DNA of 64,000 bases from assembly GCF_011927665.1 (NCBI RefSeq), contig NZ_JAATJA010000003.1, forward strand, positions 124,001 to 188,000, in the 5' to 3' direction. Below the pieces are notes generated by a model that made no database searches, had not been told where the DNA came from, and saw only the letters and a list, made by a program, of their open reading frames with translations. Every line of letters starts with the position of its first letter. Within the stretch, counting starts at the first letter, position 1. Position numbers and translations under genes: made by a program. The stretch comes from Desulfobaculum xiamenense. GTDB lineage: Bacteria > Desulfobacterota > Desulfovibrionia > Desulfovibrionales > Desulfovibrionaceae. Shown one piece after another: positions 33,714 to 41,747 of the stretch.

Positions 33714-34060
33714 TTCGTTGTGTCTCTATTGGTGTGCTAAATGCATGTGATCGCTGCCGAATAACTTGCGTAGAAGTGTAATATCCGACAGTTTTTGTAA
33801 ACAGTTGAAATCCGTTCTCAACCTGCACGAACGAGCGGTCACGCCCTTACGACGCTCCGCACCGACCGAAACTTGGTCAGCATATAATGAAAGTTAGGGC
33901 ATTTCGTCAAACCCATCGTTCGTTTTTTCACGACCATGGGCGGCCCCAACCACAGCCCGAAAACGGTTTTCCCTGGCCGTCCGCTGCGGCATCGGCTACA
34001 CAGACCCCAACGGGAAAATTCCCACAACCTGTCACACCGCAACGACTGCGCCACAAGCAA
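33714..34060. other. Divergent intergenic region, dsr operon / radical SAM gene
   Basis: 347 bases without a gene. The half next to the dsr operon is AT-rich and holds the candidate promoter at 33794-33821. The half next to the radical SAM gene is GC-rich; an open frame from 33887 runs into the gene but its 58 codons look random, so I treat it as leader. No convincing operator or terminator is visible. Confidence 0.6.
33794..33821 (-). promoter_or_regulatory. Candidate promoter of the dsr operon
   Basis: On the minus strand TTGAGA and TACAAA are separated by 16 bases, about 80 bases before the RsbRD-N start codon. It is the best sigma-70-like pair in this AT-rich stretch. Confidence 0.4.
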
Positions 34061-35824
34061 ATGTCCGAAAAACCGAAGATTCTTCTCGTCTACCCCTACT
34101 GGCTCGAAGACCGCACGCACACCGAGGATGTGGTCTGCGTCCCCATAGGTCTGTATTGGATAGCCGCACTGCTCAAGGAAAACGGCTTCGACGTCGAACT
34201 GCGCAACTGGTCCGATCGCAAGGACGACCCGGAATCCATCCGCGCCGAACTCGCGGCCATCGCACCGGACATCGTCGGCCTCTCCATCATGCAGGCGAAC
34301 CGCTTCGGCGGGCTTGAGATAGCCGAAATCGCCCGTCAGGTGAACCCCCAAGTTGTAAATGTTTTCGGGGGCGTCGGCGCAACGACTCTTTGGGAGTTTC
34401 TGCTCTCCACCTACGCGCAGGTGGACTGCTGCATCGTGGGCGAGGGCGAGTACACCATGCTCGAACTTGCACAAACCGTCGAAAGCGGCCGCCGCGACTT
34501 CGCAGCCATAGCTGGCCTCGCCCTACGCGGAGTTGACGGCACCCCCACGCGCACCTCCGAACGCGAACGCATCCGCGACCTCAATACCCTGCCCATTCCC
34601 GCGAAGCATTTCACCTATCAGCACGTCTCGCTCACGCGCGGGTGCCCGGGCCACTGCACCTTCTGCGGCTCTCCCTCCATGTGGGGACCGAAGGTCCGCT
34701 TCCGCTCGCCCGAGCACTTCGTGGACGAGCTGGAAATGCTGCACGAGCGCGGCGTGGATTTCCTCTACGTCTCGGACGACACCTTCACCTTCGACCGCAC
34801 GCGCGTGCTGGCCGTGTGCGCGGAGATCATGCGCCGCGGGCTTCGCATCGAGTGGGCGGCCATTTCCCGCGTGGACCGCGTGGACGCCGAGGTTCTCGCC
34901 GCCATGCGCAGGGCGGGCTGCATCCAGATCAGCTACGGCGTGGAATCCGGCTCGCAGACCATCCGCGACGCGCTGAACAAGAACATCCGCGCAGAAGACG
35001 TGCGCCGCGCCTTCGCGCTGACCACCAGCTACGGCATCCTCGCCCGCGCCTATTTCATCTACGGCTGTCCCGGCGAAACAGACGCCACCATCGATGACAC
35101 CCTCGCCCTCATTCGCGACATCCGCCCCCTCATCGTCCACTTCTTCATCCTGTCCATCTTCCCCGGCACGGCGCTCTACGAGCGCTACAAGGCCCGGACC
35201 GGAGCCACGGACGCCATCTGGGCCGACGAGATCGAGGACATCAAGCACTTCGAGACAGACGACGCGCTGGACCTCGACACCGTGGAGCGCTTCGGCACCC
35301 GCCTGCGCGAGACCTACTACGCGTGGCTGCCGGAATTCGTGGACTCCATCGAGCTGGTGGACGATCCGGAATTCGCCCCGATGCACGCCGACTTCCTCGC
35401 GCGGCTGGGCATGACCTTCAACCATGGCGACTACGCGTCCAACCTGTCAGTGCTCGATTCCCCGGAAATCGCCGAACGCCTCTACCGCCGCGCCCTGAGC
35501 TACCACCCGGACGCCACGGCATCCCTCGACCTCGGCATGATCCATCAGAAACGACGCGAGTACCCGGAATCCATCCGTGTGCTGGCCCGGGGCCTCATGG
35601 CCAACCCTGGCCACGAGCGCCTGTCCATGGCCCTCGCCGTAAGCCTCATGAACTGCGGCGACTTCGAGAAGGCCCTCGGGCTGCTCGCCCCCATGGACGA
35701 CAACCCGCAGGCCCTGCACTACGCCGCCATCTGCCACCAGCACCTCGGCCAGCATCTGGAGGCCGAGACCAAGCGCTTCCGCCTCGCCAAAATCATGGAG
35801 AAGGCGGAACAGCCCGCAAGCTGA
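34061..35824 (+). CDS. B12-binding radical SAM protein with TPR tail
   Basis: 587 residues. N-terminal B12-binding domain (about 6-140: KPKILLVYPYWLEDR ... GLYWIAALLKENGFDVEL), radical SAM core with cluster motif CPGHCTFC (about 205) and the glycine-rich YVSDDTFTFDR and ISYGVESGSQTIRDALNKN, then a C-terminal TPR-like part (about 485-580). Class B-type radical SAM methylase or anaerobic Mg-protoporphyrin cyclase (BchE)-like family; the actual substrate is unknown. The start ATG at 34061 begins the homology, although its ribosome site is poor. Divergent from the dsr operon. Strong terminator downstream. Confidence 0.9.
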   Translation: MSEKPKILLVYPYWLEDRTHTEDVVCVPIGLYWIAALLKENGFDVELRNWSDRKDDPESIRAELAAIAPDIVGLSIMQANRFGGLEIAEIARQVNPQVVNVFGGVGATTLWEFLLSTYAQVDCCIVGEGEYTMLELAQTVESGRRDFAAIAGLALRGVDGTPTRTSERERIRDLNTLPIPAKHFTYQHVSLTRGCPGHCTFCGSPSMWGPKVRFRSPEHFVDELEMLHERGVDFLYVSDDTFTFDRTRVLAVCAEIMRRGLRIEWAAISRVDRVDAEVLAAMRRAGCIQISYGVESGSQTIRDALNKNIRAEDVRRAFALTTSYGILARAYFIYGCPGETDATIDDTLALIRDIRPLIVHFFILSIFPGTALYERYKARTGATDAIWADEIEDIKHFETDDALDLDTVERFGTRLRETYYAWLPEFVDSIELVDDPEFAPMHADFLARLGMTFNHGDYASNLSVLDSPEIAERLYRRALSYHPDATASLDLGMIHQKRREYPESIRVLARGLMANPGHERLSMALAVSLMNCGDFEKALGLLAPMDDNPQALHYAAICHQHLGQHLEAETKRFRLAKIMEKAEQPAS

Positions 35825-35841
35825 CCCTCCGCATCAACACA

Positions 35842-35897
35842 AAAAGGGCGCGCCGCGTCCCCGATGCCTTGGCACCGGGAACGTAGCGCGCCCTTTT
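35842..35897 (+). terminator. Terminator after radical SAM gene (bidirectional)
   Basis: Outer 12-bp stem AAAAGGGCGCGC / GCGCGCCCTTTT with a long inner hairpin around TGCCTTGGCA. T tracts on both strands, so it also serves the minus gene ending at 35920. Confidence 0.88.
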
Positions 35898-35919
35898 CGT
35901 CGCAGCCGAACCGCGACGG

Positions 35920-36273
35920 CTAATTCATGTGTCTACTCTGCGGCTCGCACTGCACGAGATGCGACTCCATCTCGGCGTTGGACGATTCCTCGACGATGAG
36001 GCCCGCCCGATATCCGGACATGCTGATGCGGGCCATGATCATGCTGAAGGCCTCGCGCTCGTCGTCGGAGAGGCTCGCCTCGAAGCCCTTGCGCCCCAGA
36101 AGGTCCAGCAGGCTGCCTGCGGCCGAAGCCAGTTCGCCGTATTCGCCGATCATGGCGTCGCAGATGCCCGTCGCGCCGATCTCGCCGATGAGGCCGGGGC
36201 GCAGTTCCTCGCGCATGCGCGCACCGAGGCTGGCGTAGGAGCGGGGTTCCCGCGCTTCGAATTCGCGTTTCAT
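35920..36273 (-). CDS. Hypothetical protein, 117 aa
   Basis: Not recognised. 117 residues, helical and acidic, no signal or membrane segment. The segment LSDDEREAFSMIMARISMSGYRAGLIVEES suggests a compact helix bundle; the C-terminus has one Cys and His residues (HLVQCEPQSRHMN). GGGAGG before the ATG at 36273 supports it. Divergent from the 134-aa gene at 36545. Could be a small adaptor; nothing in the context gives a role. Confidence 0.65.
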   Translation of the reverse strand: MKREFEAREPRSYASLGARMREELRPGLIGEIGATGICDAMIGEYGELASAAGSLLDLLGRKGFEASLSDDEREAFSMIMARISMSGYRAGLIVEESSNAEMESHLVQCEPQSRHMN

Positions 36274-36544
36274 GTCGTGCCTCCCGCGCCGGGACCGGCG
36301 CTCGTGACGGTTGTTGCTGCGCTGATGCGCTCCCATCACCAAGCAAGAAGCGGTCCACCACCTGCAAAGCGTGACGCAGCGCCATCTTGCGCCCCCAAAC
36401 ACGTCGCCCGTCCCCTTCCCCGTCAAATTCCGGACATCTCGCCATCCGGGCTAATGTTCCACGCAAAACTGCCGAAAAGTATGCAAGGGCCGCCCATTTT
36501 CCAGCGGCCGTGCTCATGGACCCATCACACGACGGAGGACCGAC

Positions 36545-36949
36545 ATGCCGCATGTCGTATCCCTTGATGCCTATCGCGCGCACAGGCAGACCCTCGCGCC
36601 TGCGCCGGAGGTTCCACCGAAGCGTCCGGTCATCAACGATGGTCAGATCTTCGCCCGCAACTACTCCGACCCGGAGGGACTCGTCTTCGCGGTGCTCAAG
36701 ATTCGCGAAGTGCTGCGCTACCACATGCGCGACGACGACGGCTGGCAGCCGCTGGCGCTAGCCATGCTCGACGCCGCCTACCACTTCGAGGCAGCGCGTT
36801 CGGAAGCGCTCGCGGATGCGTGCCGCGCCCTCAAGGACTACATGCTTGCAGGCATGACACCGGACAACGCCTCGGACATGACGGCGGCGCTACTCTTGTG
36901 CGACCTCATCGAGAAATCTCCGGCAAGGCGTTCCGCGCCGGACATCTGA
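36545..36949 (+). CDS. Hypothetical protein, 134 aa
   Basis: Not recognised. 134 residues, no signal or membrane segment. The N-terminal 30 residues are Pro/Ala-rich and probably flexible; the remainder is helical (FAVLKIREVLRYHMRDDDGWQPLALAMLDAAYHFEAARSEAL), as in small regulatory or chaperone-like proteins. GGAGG precedes the ATG at good spacing. Lies between the divergent 117-aa gene and a shared terminator with rubrerythrin. Confidence 0.68.
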   Translation: MPHVVSLDAYRAHRQTLAPAPEVPPKRPVINDGQIFARNYSDPEGLVFAVLKIREVLRYHMRDDDGWQPLALAMLDAAYHFEAARSEALADACRALKDYMLAGMTPDNASDMTAALLLCDLIEKSPARRSAPDI

Positions 36950-36979
36950 CGCCCCGCGTCCCATCACCCAGACAGCAAA

Positions 36980-37011
36980 AAAGCGCCCCGGGCCTAGGCT
37001 CGGGGCGCTTT
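36980..37011 (-). terminator. Terminator shared by rubrerythrin and the 134-aa gene
   Basis: AAAGCGCCCCG / CGGGGCGCTTT stem with inner GCC-TA-GGC. The T tract is longest on the minus strand (TTTTTT), 24 bases after the rubrerythrin stop. Confidence 0.88.
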
Positions 37012-37034
37012 CGTTCATGCGATGTCGGATGGGA

Positions 37035-37610
37035 CTACCAGTTGCGCTCACAGACCTCGAAATGGGCCTGCGGATGAGCGCATGCGGGACACAGGCCGGG
37101 GGCCTCGGTGCCCTCGTGGATGTAGCCGCAGTTGCGGCAACGCCACACGGTGGTTCCGCCCTTCTTGAAAACGGTGCCGTTCTCGATGTTGGCGGCCATG
37201 GCGCGATAGCGCTCCTCGTGGAACTTCTCGGCAACGGCGATGGACTCGAAAATCTTCGCGATGTCGTCGAAGCCTTCCTCACGGGCAATGACCGCGAAGG
37301 AGGGGTACATGTGCTCGTGCTCTTCCTGCTCACCCTCGGCCGCGGCCTTCAGGTTGTCGAGAGTGGAACCGATGACACCAGCCGGGAAGGAGCCGGCCAC
37401 CTCGACCATGCCGCCCTCAAGCAGCTTGAACAGGCGCTTGGCGTGTTCCTTCTCCTGATCGGCGGTCTCCGCGAAGATGGCGGAAATCTGGACGTATCCT
37501 TCCTTCTTCGCCACGCTGGCCCAGTAGGTGTACTTGTTTCTGGCCTGAGACTCACCGACGAATGCGGTCAGGATGTTCTTCTCGGTACGAGTTCCCTTGA
37601 TGGATTTCAT
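37035..37610 (-). CDS. rbr: Rubrerythrin
   Basis: 191 residues. Reduces hydrogen peroxide to water in anaerobes. N-terminal four-helix diiron domain with ExxH motifs in QEKEHAKRL and EKFHEERYR, and Glu residues at SQARNKY and EEHEH; C-terminal rubredoxin-like domain with CRNCGYIHEG and CPACAHPQAHF holding one Fe. Complete and of normal length. Follows perR by 68 bases on the same strand, so likely in its operon and controlled by it. GGAG lies before the ATG. Confidence 0.97.
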   Translation of the reverse strand: MKSIKGTRTEKNILTAFVGESQARNKYTYWASVAKKEGYVQISAIFAETADQEKEHAKRLFKLLEGGMVEVAGSFPAGVIGSTLDNLKAAAEGEQEEHEHMYPSFAVIAREEGFDDIAKIFESIAVAEKFHEERYRAMAANIENGTVFKKGGTTVWRCRNCGYIHEGTEAPGLCPACAHPQAHFEVCERNW

Positions 37611-37678
37611 GTGAATCTCCGTATGAATATGGTTGCAGGTTCACCATCCGCGCGGCTTGGCCGTGCGGGATGCGCCAC

Positions 37679-38125
37679 TTACTGACGGACGTCGGTCGCG
37701 GTCTCGGGCATGCGGCACTCGCCGCGTGCGGCCGCCGCGCGGCAGTCATCGCAGAGTCCGTAGAATTCGAGGGACGCCCGCGACAGCGAGAAGCCCTCGC
37801 AGCGGAAATTCGCGAGATCCGGCAGGGCCACATCGCCGCTGACGTCCACATCGCCCACCCGGCCACAGCACGTGCACCGCACATGGTAATGTTCGCTCGT
37901 ATCGCCGTCGAAGCGCTTTTGGCTTCCCGCCGATTCGAGCTTGAGGATCTCTCCCGTTTCCGAGAGCACCTCAAGGTTGCGGTACACGGTACCAAGACTC
38001 ACGCGGGGCAGACGCTCCCTGACCAGCTCGTACAGCTCGTCGGCCGTGGGGTGGGACGTCACCTTGCGAAGCTCCTCAAGGATGATCATCCGCTGTCGTG
38101 TCATCCGCTTGGGTCCGTTTGCCAT
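37679..38125 (-). CDS. perR: Fur-family peroxide regulator (PerR-like)
   Basis: 148 residues. N-terminal winged helix (MTRQRMIILEELRKVTSHPTADELY, then VSLGTVYRNLEVLSETGEI), then a metal-binding dimerisation domain with CTCCGRVGDV and CDDCRAA, the two CxxC pairs for structural zinc, and DTSEHYHVRC with the regulatory His residues. Genomic context (rubrerythrin downstream, AhpF-like gene upstream) supports PerR rather than Fur or Zur. ATG at 38125 has AAGGAGG; the longer frame to 38161 is not needed. Confidence 0.9.
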   Translation of the reverse strand: MANGPKRMTRQRMIILEELRKVTSHPTADELYELVRERLPRVSLGTVYRNLEVLSETGEILKLESAGSQKRFDGDTSEHYHVRCTCCGRVGDVDVSGDVALPDLANFRCEGFSLSRASLEFYGLCDDCRAAAARGECRMPETATDVRQ

Positions 38126-38143
38126 TGTGGGCCTCCTTGCACA

Positions 38144-38156
38144 AATAGGAACTATT
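38144..38156 (-). promoter_or_regulatory. Possible PerR operator
   Basis: AATAG-GAA-CTATT is a perfect 5+3+5 inverted repeat 19 bases before the perR start, in an AT-rich pocket. Fur-family proteins bind such AT-rich palindromes and often autoregulate. A TTGACT -35-like hexamer lies just upstream. Confidence 0.45.
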
Positions 38157-38270
38157 ACCATTAAGCCTGCAAGTCAAGCAGTATCTCCCCATTTCATGCA
38201 GGAAGGCAAGCCACATTGTTTGGTTCATCAACCAGAATCCCCGCCACGCAAGGAAAAACGTGCCCCCACC

Positions 38271-39935
38271 CTACGGCTCCTCGTCGCGTTTCCAGTAGGG
38301 ATTGGAAATGTCCTCGAAGACCGACAGCGCCGCCGTGGCCCCCTCGCCCACGGCGGTGACGATCTGCTGCACGCCGCCAATGACGTCGCCACAGGCGTAG
38401 ACGCGCGGGATGTTGGTGCGCATGCCCCGATCGACATTGATGTAGCCCCACTGGTCAGTCTTGACGCCGATCTGCTGGGCAAGGGCCGTCTCGGGCCGCC
38501 AGCCGATGGCCACGAATGCGCCATGTACGGCAAGCTCACTCTGCGTGCCATCGGTGACATTGCGCAGGCGCACGGCGGAAAGCCCCTTGTCGTCGCCCAC
38601 GAACTCCTCGACAACCGTATTGAGTAGCACGGGGATGCCCTCGCGCTCCACACTCTTCTGAAGATGCTTCTCGGCCCGGAAATCCTCCCGACGGTGGACG
38701 AGGGTCACGCGCACGCCCATATTGTGGAGATGCAGCGCCTCGGTCAGCGCGGAGCTGCCGCCGCCGACCATGACCACATCCTTGCCCTTGTAGGCCCAAC
38801 CGTCGCAACTGGCGCACACGGAAACGCCCCGCCCGAACAGCTCGTCCTCGCCGGGAACACCAAGGCGGCGCGACGTGGCGCCCGTGGCCAAAATCACTGC
38901 CCGCGCCACATAATGCGTCCGCTCGGTGAAGACTTCGATGTCCTTGCCGACCTTAATCTCGGCGACGGGGTCCCCCTCCTTGACCAACCCATACCCACGC
39001 GCCTGATCGGCGATGAGTTCCATAAGCTGGATGCCGCCGACACGCTTGAATCCCGGATAGTTCTCCACTTCCGGTGTCAGGGCCACCTGCCCGCCGACCA
39101 CACCCTTCTCCAGCACCACGCTCTTCAGGCCGGAGCGCTCCAGATAAATGGCCGCCGTCAGGCCCGCCGGACCGCCGCCGACGATGACCACATCAACCTT
39201 CTCGTCCGTGCCGCTGGCCGATTCCGGCGCGTTGGCGTGGGTGTCCTCGCGCAGCAGTTCATCCGCGCTGCGAAGGGCAACGAGTTCCACCACGAAGCGT
39301 TCCTCGGGATACAGCCCCTTCTGGAAAAAGGTCTCGTTGATGACCGTGCGCGGCAGGGATGCGGCTTCGTATTTTTCGGCGAGGTCCATGTTTTCCGCCG
39401 TCTCGATGCATTCGGCGGTGACGAGGTCCGGACGCTCGATGGCCGCCCTAAAGGCGTTGAGCACCTGACCGGGGCAGTAGGGACAGGTGGGGCTGACGAG
39501 CACGCGCACGTGCCGCTCCCCGGCCAATTCGGCGAGAAGCTTGCGCGACGTCTCCGACAGGCGGCTCTGCCCGGCGGAGAGCAGCGTGATCGTCTCAATG
39601 AAGGTCCGCGCCTCCTCGCCAAGCGGAGCGCCCAGATAGCGGATGCGCACCCGGCCGGGATTGAGGACCACCGTCGGGGAGCGATCAACGTCCAGTTCTC
39701 CCGCGCGTTCGCTGTCGCACGCGTGGAAGGAAACCCGCACCTTCTCCGAGAGCCGTCCAAGATCACGGCAGAAATTGACCGTCGCCTCGTTGTAGGGCGC
39801 GTTGTCGCCATCGCGCGTGAAGACCTCGATGTCCACGGGATCGCGAAGGTCCCCGAAGACCTGCCCGAGGTATTCCCTGCTCTCTTCCGGAATGAACCAC
39901 TCGTTGCCCTGACCCTGCTTGTCAGCCTCGACCAT
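38271..39935 (-). CDS. AhpF-like flavoprotein: double thioredoxin fold plus thioredoxin reductase
   Basis: 554 residues. The N-terminal 210 are a tandem thioredoxin fold whose second half carries a redox CPYC (SPTCPYCPGQV), as in AhpF and archaeal PDO proteins. The C-terminal 320 are a thioredoxin reductase: FAD site VVIVGGGPAGLTAAIYLERSG, redox CASC (VSVCASCDGWAY), NAD(P)H site VVMVGGGSSALTEAL, and a second FAD motif around RVYACGDVIGG. It passes electrons from NAD(P)H through both disulfides to a partner such as a peroxiredoxin. No ahpC is adjacent. AAGGAG precedes the ATG at 39935. On the same strand as perR and rbr. Confidence 0.9.
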   Translation of the reverse strand: MVEADKQGQGNEWFIPEESREYLGQVFGDLRDPVDIEVFTRDGDNAPYNEATVNFCRDLGRLSEKVRVSFHACDSERAGELDVDRSPTVVLNPGRVRIRYLGAPLGEEARTFIETITLLSAGQSRLSETSRKLLAELAGERHVRVLVSPTCPYCPGQVLNAFRAAIERPDLVTAECIETAENMDLAEKYEAASLPRTVINETFFQKGLYPEERFVVELVALRSADELLREDTHANAPESASGTDEKVDVVIVGGGPAGLTAAIYLERSGLKSVVLEKGVVGGQVALTPEVENYPGFKRVGGIQLMELIADQARGYGLVKEGDPVAEIKVGKDIEVFTERTHYVARAVILATGATSRRLGVPGEDELFGRGVSVCASCDGWAYKGKDVVMVGGGSSALTEALHLHNMGVRVTLVHRREDFRAEKHLQKSVEREGIPVLLNTVVEEFVGDDKGLSAVRLRNVTDGTQSELAVHGAFVAIGWRPETALAQQIGVKTDQWGYINVDRGMRTNIPRVYACGDVIGGVQQIVTAVGEGATAALSVFEDISNPYWKRDEEP

Positions 39936-40148
39936 GTTCGGCTCCTTCGGGACACAATCCCTGTCTGTGGATGATCGGCATGGACCGCTCGCGGCATGGA
40001 TGCGACGACAGGATAGCACCTCGCCACGTTTACGTTCAAGCGTCCGAAAATGCGATGCATATCGGGCGCTCCGGCATGGCTGGACACCCAGCGGAAAGGG
40101 GCTGGCAAATTCCCATCACCCGGGTTAGAGTCCGCTCCGGGTATCACC

Positions 40149-41747
40149 ATGCTTGAATATCTTCGCATACAACATCTCGCGCTCATCGACGACCTGGAGC
40201 TTGAATTCTCCCGGGGTCTCAACGTGCTTACCGGCGAAACGGGCGCTGGCAAGAGCTTCATCCTGCGCGCGCTCAATTTCCTCACCGGCGACAAGCTCGG
40301 CCGCGACATGGTGCGCCCCGGCGGGGACAAGGCCGTTGTCGAGGCCGTGTTCAACGTCGATGGCGAGGAAACCATCCTTCGCCGCGAACTGTCCGCTGAC
40401 TCTGGCCGCAGCCGCCTGTTCATAGACGACAGGCTCAGCTCGCAGGAGGCCGTGCGCTCCCTCAAGCCCAAGCTGTTGCTGCACACCAGCCAGCACGGCC
40501 AGCAACGCCTGCTGTCGCCGTCCTATCAAGGCAAGGTGCTCGACAGCTTCCTTCCCAGCCCGGAACTCGTCGAGGAGCGCGACCGGCTGGTCGCGGAGAT
40601 GAGTGCCCTCATGCGCAAGCGTGAAGCCCTCGCCGCGCGCATGCGCGAACTGTCCGACAAGCGCGAATTCCTCGAATTCCAGCTCCGCGAGATAGAAAAG
40701 GTGGACCCGCAGCGCGGCGAGGAGGAAGAACTTCTCGACCGCAAGCGCGCCTTTCAGGAATCGGCGCAGGCCGCCGAGGCGCTGGAATCCGCCATCTCGT
40801 CCTTCTACGGCGAGGAGGGGGGACTGCTCGAACGCGTGGCGCATCTCGCGAGGCAACTCGACGCGCTCTGCGAGCTCGACGCCGACTGGCGCGAGGACGC
40901 AGACGCCGCCGAGGAAATGCGCCTGCGCCTGCGCGACATGGAATCCCGCCTGCGCCGGGCGGACCGCGACGCCACCCCGGACGGCGACATCGAAGCGTTG
41001 GAATCCCGCCTCTTCGCGCTGGCCCAGTTGAAGCGCAAGCTCAACCGCTCCCTGGACGAGATTCTCGACTTCCGTTCCGAGATCGACGCCAACATTTCCT
41101 TCCTCGACTCCTGCGCGCTGGACCTGCGCCAGTTGGACAAGAACAGGAAGGCCCTCGCCGAACGCCTCGGCGAGGCGGTGACGCTGCTCAACGCCGCCCG
41201 CAGGGCCGCCGCCGAGCGGCTAGCCGCCGCGCTGGCCGCAGACCTGCGCGGCCTCGGCTTCAACGAGGCCGTGGACGTCGCCTTCGAATTCACCCCCTCG
41301 GAAATCCATCCCGGCATCGCCGAGGACAGGGCGCGCCTGTTGTGGATTCCGAACCCCGGACAACTCCCGCAGCCGCTGGACCGCATCGCCTCGGGCGGCG
41401 AACTCTCACGCTTCCTTCTGGCCCTCGTGGGGCTCATGACCCGCGAGACCATGCCCACCCTCATCTTCGACGAGGTGGACGCCGGCATCGGCGGCCTCAC
41501 GCTCAACGCCGTGGCCGACCGCATCTCCGCGCTGGCCGACAATCGCCAGATCGTGCTCATCACGCACTGGCCGCAGCTCGCCGCGCGCGCGGCGCGCCAC
41601 TTCCAGGTCTCCAAGCACGTCGTGGACGGTGAAACCACCGTCTCCTGTCGCCGTCTGGACGACGGCAATGTCTTCTCCGAGCTGGCCCGCATGGCCGGCG
41701 GCGGTGCCCAGGGCGAAGCCATGGCCCGCCAACTCACGGACCACTGA
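40149..41747 (+). CDS. recN: DNA repair protein RecN
   Basis: 532 residues, SMC-like ATPase for double-strand break repair. Head domain halves at both ends: Walker A GETGAGKSF (about 30-38) and Walker B/D-loop IFDEVDAGIGG (about 435), with the signature ASGGELSRFLLAL before it. The middle is a coiled coil (about 150-370) with heptad-rich segments. Full length for the family. The start is MLEYLRIQHLALIDDLELEF; upstream frame to 40050 has no homology. The end overlaps the convergent sensor kinase by 14 bases. Confidence 0.95.
   Translation: MLEYLRIQHLALIDDLELEFSRGLNVLTGETGAGKSFILRALNFLTGDKLGRDMVRPGGDKAVVEAVFNVDGEETILRRELSADSGRSRLFIDDRLSSQEAVRSLKPKLLLHTSQHGQQRLLSPSYQGKVLDSFLPSPELVEERDRLVAEMSALMRKREALAARMRELSDKREFLEFQLREIEKVDPQRGEEEELLDRKRAFQESAQAAEALESAISSFYGEEGGLLERVAHLARQLDALCELDADWREDADAAEEMRLRLRDMESRLRRADRDATPDGDIEALESRLFALAQLKRKLNRSLDEILDFRSEIDANISFLDSCALDLRQLDKNRKALAERLGEAVTLLNAARRAAAERLAAALAADLRGLGFNEAVDVAFEFTPSEIHPGIAEDRARLLWIPNPGQLPQPLDRIASGGELSRFLLALVGLMTRETMPTLIFDEVDAGIGGLTLNAVADRISALADNRQIVLITHWPQLAARAARHFQVSKHVVDGETTVSCRRLDDGNVFSELARMAGGGAQGEAMARQLTDH

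Noticed and set aside
33839-34474. Minus-strand open frame before the radical SAM gene
   Set aside because: It overlaps the B12-binding domain of the radical SAM gene antisense and has no homology.
38126-38270. Terminator after the AhpF-like gene
   Set aside because: A T-rich stretch is present on the minus strand but no stable preceding stem was found.
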